Shown here: piece by piece, positions 59,675-64,000 of the stretch
Numbering within the stretch: position 1 is the first letter of the stretch
How the letters are laid out: every line of letters begins with the position of its first letter
Assembly: GCF_963676685.1 (NCBI RefSeq)
Contig: NC_092350.1
Coordinates: 4,267,486-4,331,485, forward strand
DNA: 64,000 nucleotides
Source: Mytilus edulis
Taxonomy: Eukaryota > Mollusca > Bivalvia > Mytilida > Mytilidae
Direction of reading: 5' to 3'
Made by a program: the position numbers and the translations under genes
The notes under the pieces: model-generated
Databases searched by the model: none
Seen by the model: only the letters and a program-made list of their open reading frames with translations
What the model was told of the DNA's origin: nothing

Positions 59675-60164
59675 TTTGTACTTCCCCTCACGCATTCACG
59701 ATGTCCTCAATCAGAACCGATCCCCTCACGCATGACTTAATGAAAAAATGTAGTTTGGGGAATTATTAAGACGTCTAACAACACCGGACAGCGCACACGC
59801 CGCCAAAAACAACATTCATACCCATTGCCCGAGAAAAAAAATTAATTTGAACTTGTAGGTCTGTAAATAGAACCAATGTCACTTTTTTAGTCAATTCCTT
59901 GTGGGACAACTGATTTTGTAGGAGTTCAACTCTACGTACAACAGTAAATGATACATGTATCTCTTCGTTAAAGTATTCACCACATCATAGCATTCTCCGA
60001 ATTTCAACATTTTGATCAGTTGAATAAAAAAATTGAGATTTTGAAATGTACATACCTTTTGAAGCGGTGACAATTACTCCACTCAAGCACAACCGGAAAA
60101 TCCTCTCACGGTTTTCATTGCAGAACCAAATGTTCTGCGTGTGTAGATTACCAGCCGTGATATA
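59675..60164 (-). repeat. Right arm of the large inverted repeat
   Basis: Inverse of 58001-58505. On the minus strand the open frame extends further out to about 60199 (FQIAVVKILNYITAGNLHTQ...), preceded by an acceptor-like attaattttag. A complete internal exon of about 135 bases (60199 to about 60066, acceptor to donor) can therefore be proposed only here. The left arm is truncated at its outer edge. Confidence 0.85.
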
Positions 60165-60322
60165 GTTAAGAATTTTCACCACAGCAATTTGAAAGGACCT
60201 AAAATTAATAACACGTATTTATTATATGTGTGGAAGAGATAGGATTATCAAGACGTCGCCATTTTGCCATACACTACGGGATTCATGGAAATCGCTTGCC
60301 AGATTAATTAGTTTAAAATATA

Positions 60323-60419
60323 GAGCGCAGTCCTCGACAACCTCGGTATTTAGCTGGATTAAATTAAATGTTATTGAGACTGTGTAGTTGAAAACTCAGA
60401 GTTGTCGACGGCTGCGCTC
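60323..60419. repeat. Short inverted repeat (gagcgcag...ctgcgctc)
   Basis: gagcgcagtcctcgacaac at the left pairs with gttgtcgacggctgcgctc at the right with two or three mismatches, around a 60-base loop. Probably a small MITE remnant. The rest to 60993 shows nothing recognisable. Confidence 0.6.
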
Positions 60420-60993
60420 ATATCGCAATTTGAAGGAATACAGGCAAAAATCGATAATATTTGCCGTTTTTGACCATATGTTGATTTGAATTGGGGTGAT
60501 TTCTACAAAATACACGCAAGACAGTAATTCAAGACTACCATTTTACGAAAGGGTGGGATGGGTCCTAATAAAATACCACTCAGTTTTTGTTTTTAAAGGC
60601 TGTTTATTTTTTTATGAAAATATGAGGCCGATTTCCATAGTTAGTGAACCTACTCCTTTTAATGCCTTCATTACAAACATTTTCGGCAATGAAATTATTC
60701 TTACAATAGCTCACTTACATCTTCATCAAAAGCACAGACGATAAAAAGCTATGCTTAACTTTTTAATCAGCACTTTTTCAAATGGGGAAAATCAATTGTT
60801 TTGGGAAAATCGACGATCATTTAAGGTAATCTTCCTTAAATTTATTGTTTTTCATAACAAAAAGTGTGAAAAAAATGTCTAATTAGTTATAAAGAATCTA
60901 CCAGACCTACCAGATCAGAGAAATGGCACTTTTTAAAAAATTCCCAGGGGGAACCAAAATCCAGGGTGCTCGCATAAGGCAGCTTAACTGCCT

Positions 60994-61195
60994 AAAAATG
61001 ACCATATAATTAATATTCATGTCAACACCGAAATACTGACTACTGGGCTGGTGATACCCTCGGGGACAAAATGTCCACCAGCAGTGGTATCGACCCAGTG
61101 GTGTAAAATAGTTATCAAAGGTACCAGGATTATAATTTAATACGCCAGACGCGCGTTTCGTCTAGACACACTCATCGGCGACGCTCATATGTAAC
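60994..61195. repeat. Tandem repeat, about 350-bp unit, unit B right part
   Basis: Continuation of the unit broken at 48040, then the start of one more unit (61108), ending after gacgctcatatg as in unit A. Confidence 0.85.
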
Positions 61196-61520
61196 ATGGA
61201 CGTTGCCATTTTATCATTTTAAGTCTATGACGTAAATATCTTGACAGATACTATTAACTCGTGTACAAATCTAGTAACTGAAAATTTATTCGCCAGTGAA
61301 TAATAGGGTTATTGACCGCTGGTATAATTTTTTAAGGGTTATTTGTCCATTCTTTCAATTTGATGGGACAAAAATGATTGAATTATTCAATGTCACATGA
61401 TAACGTGTTACCCAATGCAAATGTTTGTTATATATGTTAGGTATAAAATGAGAAATGTTAGAAATCCGGTATGCTGTCGATCCGACAGCTTCTGGTTAAA
61501 CTATTCATCAAACTTTATAT

Positions 61521-62358
61521 GTATTATATGTATCAGTTGTTTCCTGTAATTAGTTAATACTTCAGTTTTATCATGCACATCTTTTGAATATTCATTTTAT
61601 AAAATTTACTGTTTGCAAAAGTATAAATTATTCTAAATTATAGGGATTTTCTGGTAACGAACAGAAAACCCTTGCCGTTTTTGGCACAACCTTTTTGATC
61701 TTTTTGGTCCTCGATGCTGTTCAACTTTGTACTCGTTTCGGCTTTCAAACTTTTATATCTGGGCGTCACACGTAGGTCTTGTGTGGACAAAATACACTTC
61801 TGGCGTCTTAAAATTTTGAACTTGTTGCCTTTTGTTGGCTGTTGTACGTGTGATTCTTTGTCAATTGTATTCTCCAATTTATTTATATTGTAGTCCTGTG
61901 TTGTCATTTTGATGTTATATTTCACATGGCCATAAAAGTGCGAGGTTCGGCATGCCACAAAACCAGGTTCAACCCACCATTTTTTTCCTTTAAAACTTCC
62001 CTGTACCAAGTCAGGAATATGGCCATTGTTATATTATAGTTCGTTTCTGTGTGTATTACATTATAACGTTGTGTCGTTTGTTTTCTCTTAATTTTGAGTG
62101 TAAATTCACATTGCGATAAGACGTGTCACGGTACTTGTCTATCCCAAATTAATGTACTTGGTTTTGATGTTAAATATATATGTTATATTTGTTATTCTCA
62201 TGGGATTTTGTCTATGTGTGTTACATTTTAGTGTTATGTCGTTGTTCTCCTCTTATATTTAATGCGTTTCCCTCGGTTTTAGTTTGTTACCCCGATTTTG
62301 TTTTTTGTCCACGGATTGATGAGTTTTGAACAGCGGTATACTACTGTTGCCTTTATTT
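61521..62358 (+). mobile_element. Retroelement tail insertion private to unit B
   Basis: Unit A reads tatatgtattaacagtatat. Unit B has about 838 bases between tatatgtatta and aacagtatat. The insert includes the acatggccataaaag tail (61875-62357) seen also at 33025-33537, and upstream a diverged inverse of the taccagg repeat (gggcgtcacacgtaggtctt). The target duplication is ambiguous (tatta/tattta). The minus frame 62009-61638 is not a gene. Confidence 0.7.
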
Positions 62359-62699
62359 AACAGTATATATGATAGCTCTATAAGGACACGCTTAAATCAG
62401 AATCAGATCGCATCAATTTTTATTGTTTAATGTAAAGGAAAGGATATTGTGTATTAATTCATGACACACACCATGTGTATATAGAAAATTGTAAAGTTAT
62501 AGTTCTTCATCTTAAAGTAGTTCGTATCTCATTTGTTCAAATATCATTCCATTCGAATGAATAAATCTACGAACAATGATTTAGTGTTAAGAGTCTTGAC
62601 CAACTGGGAAAATTGAGATATGGGCAGATGTGTCTTACGTCATTTGGAATAAAACGGAACGTAAAGTACCTCGCAATGTATGGAAGGGAATATCCGCCA

Positions 62700-62940
62700 T
62701 AAGTATACAATTCTTAATTTGTGAAATGCAATTTCTTAATTCGTAACATACAATTTCTTAATTTGTAAAATGTAATTTCTTAAATGGTAACATGTTTTTT
62801 TTATCCGTTACATGAATTTCTACATTTCTTGATTGATGAAATGTAAATTCTTATTGTGGAAATACAATTTCTTAACTTGTTAACGTTTTTTCTTCATTCG
62901 TAACATGAATTTCTACATTCCCTATGTTTGTGAAATGTAG
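62700..62940. repeat. AT-rich tandem repeat, unit B
   Basis: Partner of 23290-23530, nearly identical. Confidence 0.8.
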
Positions 62941-62968
62941 TTACTTTGTTTGAGTTACGTTTTGTGAA

Positions 62969-63346
62969 ATCGTGTCAGTGTGCTGGTTACCAGCCAATGA
63001 GAAGTCCCCTTCCAAAGCAAAGAACCCCCGAGTTTTAGCAAATCACATGTTACAATGTACTAGTGTTTCGATTTTTCTTTCATTTTGAATTGCCTCTTCA
63101 AAACATGACATATACCCCTCTTTTCCCCGAAACTCCCCTTTGTAATATAACCATCTGAATTTCAAGCATAAACTGCTTGTAAAGTATATATTTGTTATAA
63201 AATAATAAACACTAAATTCAAAAGCAAACTTCAATCAATATCATTAAAACATGGTACATTGGCATATTGCATGTGAACTTTTGTAAATCAGAACAGTGTA
63301 CAAACATCATGAAACTATTAAATGTCAGTTGATTAATTTGTTATCC
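62969..63346. repeat. Segment C, copy 3
   Basis: Matches 23559-23935 and 1-372, and is followed by segment D. Confidence 0.9.
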
Positions 63347-63876
63347 CAAAAGTATGTTTTTATCAATAAAACATGTATATAATGTCATCAGCCTACATTC
63401 GATGAATCAAATTAGTATTATTGGTTTGTTCTTTTTGGTTGCTTCGGGCTTTGTCATCACGGGTAATTTTGTGACTTGCCAAAGTGTATTGGTTTTGTTC
63501 GTGGTCCTTTGGTCTTTCGGTTGTTTCATTTGACATCATACTTCTTTATTAAATTCAAAATCTGCAAACGATGTAATATTACCAGTTTTATAACCTGAAC
63601 GTTTCGATGATCCTATTAGGATTGGGAAATATTTTGTAAGAAAAAAAGGGCGTCAATAATTTGCATTTATAACAAAATAACATTTATAATGGCATGAGTT
63701 ATCTTTCTTATGTTAATATTTACATCTTAGAAATATTTAATGCTATAGCTAAACTTACCAATGTTCGAATACCATTTATGAAGTTACGTTGTATTCACTT
63801 AAATGAACCTTTCAATTAAAATTGCCATTGGGAAACCTTATTGTCCAAATTATTCATAAATATGTGTCAAGCTGTA
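63347..63876. other. Segment D second copy, with the empty LTR insertion site
   Basis: Matches 23936-24248 directly joined to 28979-29197. The single GTCAAT at 63652-63657 is the unoccupied target of the Ty3/gypsy element. Confidence 0.9.
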
Positions 63877-64000
63877 GTCACACCTTACCGGATAGCACGA
63901 ACGGACGTCTAACGGATGAAAATAAAAGTTGTCCGTTGACAAAATTGTTATCCGTTGGGAGTCCATTGATGTACTGACCAAATAAAACGGACGCGTAACG
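63877..64000. mobile_element. Fold-back MITE, left end only (window edge)
   Basis: gtcacaccttaccggatagc followed by aacgga-rich sequence, partner of 29198-29320. At the end its GG (accggatagc) pairs better with the right terminus than the first copy's AG does. Confidence 0.85.

Larger units (their letters stand above)
48041..60993. mobile_element. 12.95-kb insertion private to unit B, with transposase relic
   Basis: Unit A reads ggaaatttaaaaaatgacca without interruption, as do the other members of the 350-bp repeat, so this is an insertion in B. The left end contains AGGCAGTTAAG (48064-48074), whose exact inverse CTTAACTGCCT ends at 60993; this may be an 11-bp terminal inverted repeat. No clear target duplication is visible. 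Inside lie a broken DDE transposase gene, several fold-back elements and old tandem repeats. It could be one large DNA transposon, or a nest of several, or a translocated genomic block. The boundary calls are firm; the element type is not. Confidence 0.7.
34623..62968. repeat. Unit B of the large tandem segmental duplication
   Basis: Colinear with unit A. It lacks the LINE (empty site 34959-34970) and the block corresponding to 9530-10010. It carries extra insertions at 48041-60993, 61521-62358 and about 62449-62562. Order and orientation of all shared landmarks agree with unit A, so this is a direct repeat. Confidence 0.9.

Overview
The window looks like AT-rich nuclear DNA of a marine bivalve, most likely a mussel (Mytilus-like). 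I base this on the absence of operons or ribosome-binding sites, on LINE and Ty3/gypsy retroelements, on MITEs, and on several dispersed repeats that I remember as typical of mussel genomes. That last point is recognition from memory, not a search. No rRNA, tRNA or CRISPR locus was seen.

The backbone is a large tandem duplication. Unit A (about 373-23558) and unit B (about 34623-62968) share almost their whole order of sequence. Segment C sits at the junctions (1-372, 23559-23935, 62969-63346). Segment D follows C (23936-34622, and its start at 63347-64000). Between the first C and unit A the D segment is missing, and the junction shows the short shared word ATCC.

Each unit carries one intact single-exon gene on the minus strand for a rhodopsin-like (Srw/DMSR-type) seven-transmembrane receptor (12989-15004 and 38307-40265). 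The two receptors are nearly identical in their membrane and cytoplasmic parts. They differ strongly in the extracellular loops, above all loop 3. Both end in a long cytoplasmic tail built of about 16 copies of a 16-residue repeat (48 nt).

The rest is mobile DNA, and the duplication dates several insertions because the other copy keeps the empty site. A degenerate Tx1/L1-like LINE (718-9160) with a 12-bp target duplication is in unit A, with the empty site at 34959-34970. A Ty3/gypsy element (24249-28972; 264/265-bp LTRs, tRNA-Ser primer site, intact pol, broken gag) is in the first D segment, with the empty site at 63652-63657. A 12.95-kb insertion (48041-60993) is in unit B, with the empty counterpart near 22530. 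It contains a broken DDE transposase gene, several fold-back elements and a 0.5-kb-arm inverted repeat around an unidentified acidic ORF. Both units also share an old, decayed reverse-transcriptase relic (18880-20220 and 44320-45850).

The receptor pair is the most likely functional content. The palindromic structures inside the unit-B insertion are the least explained part.
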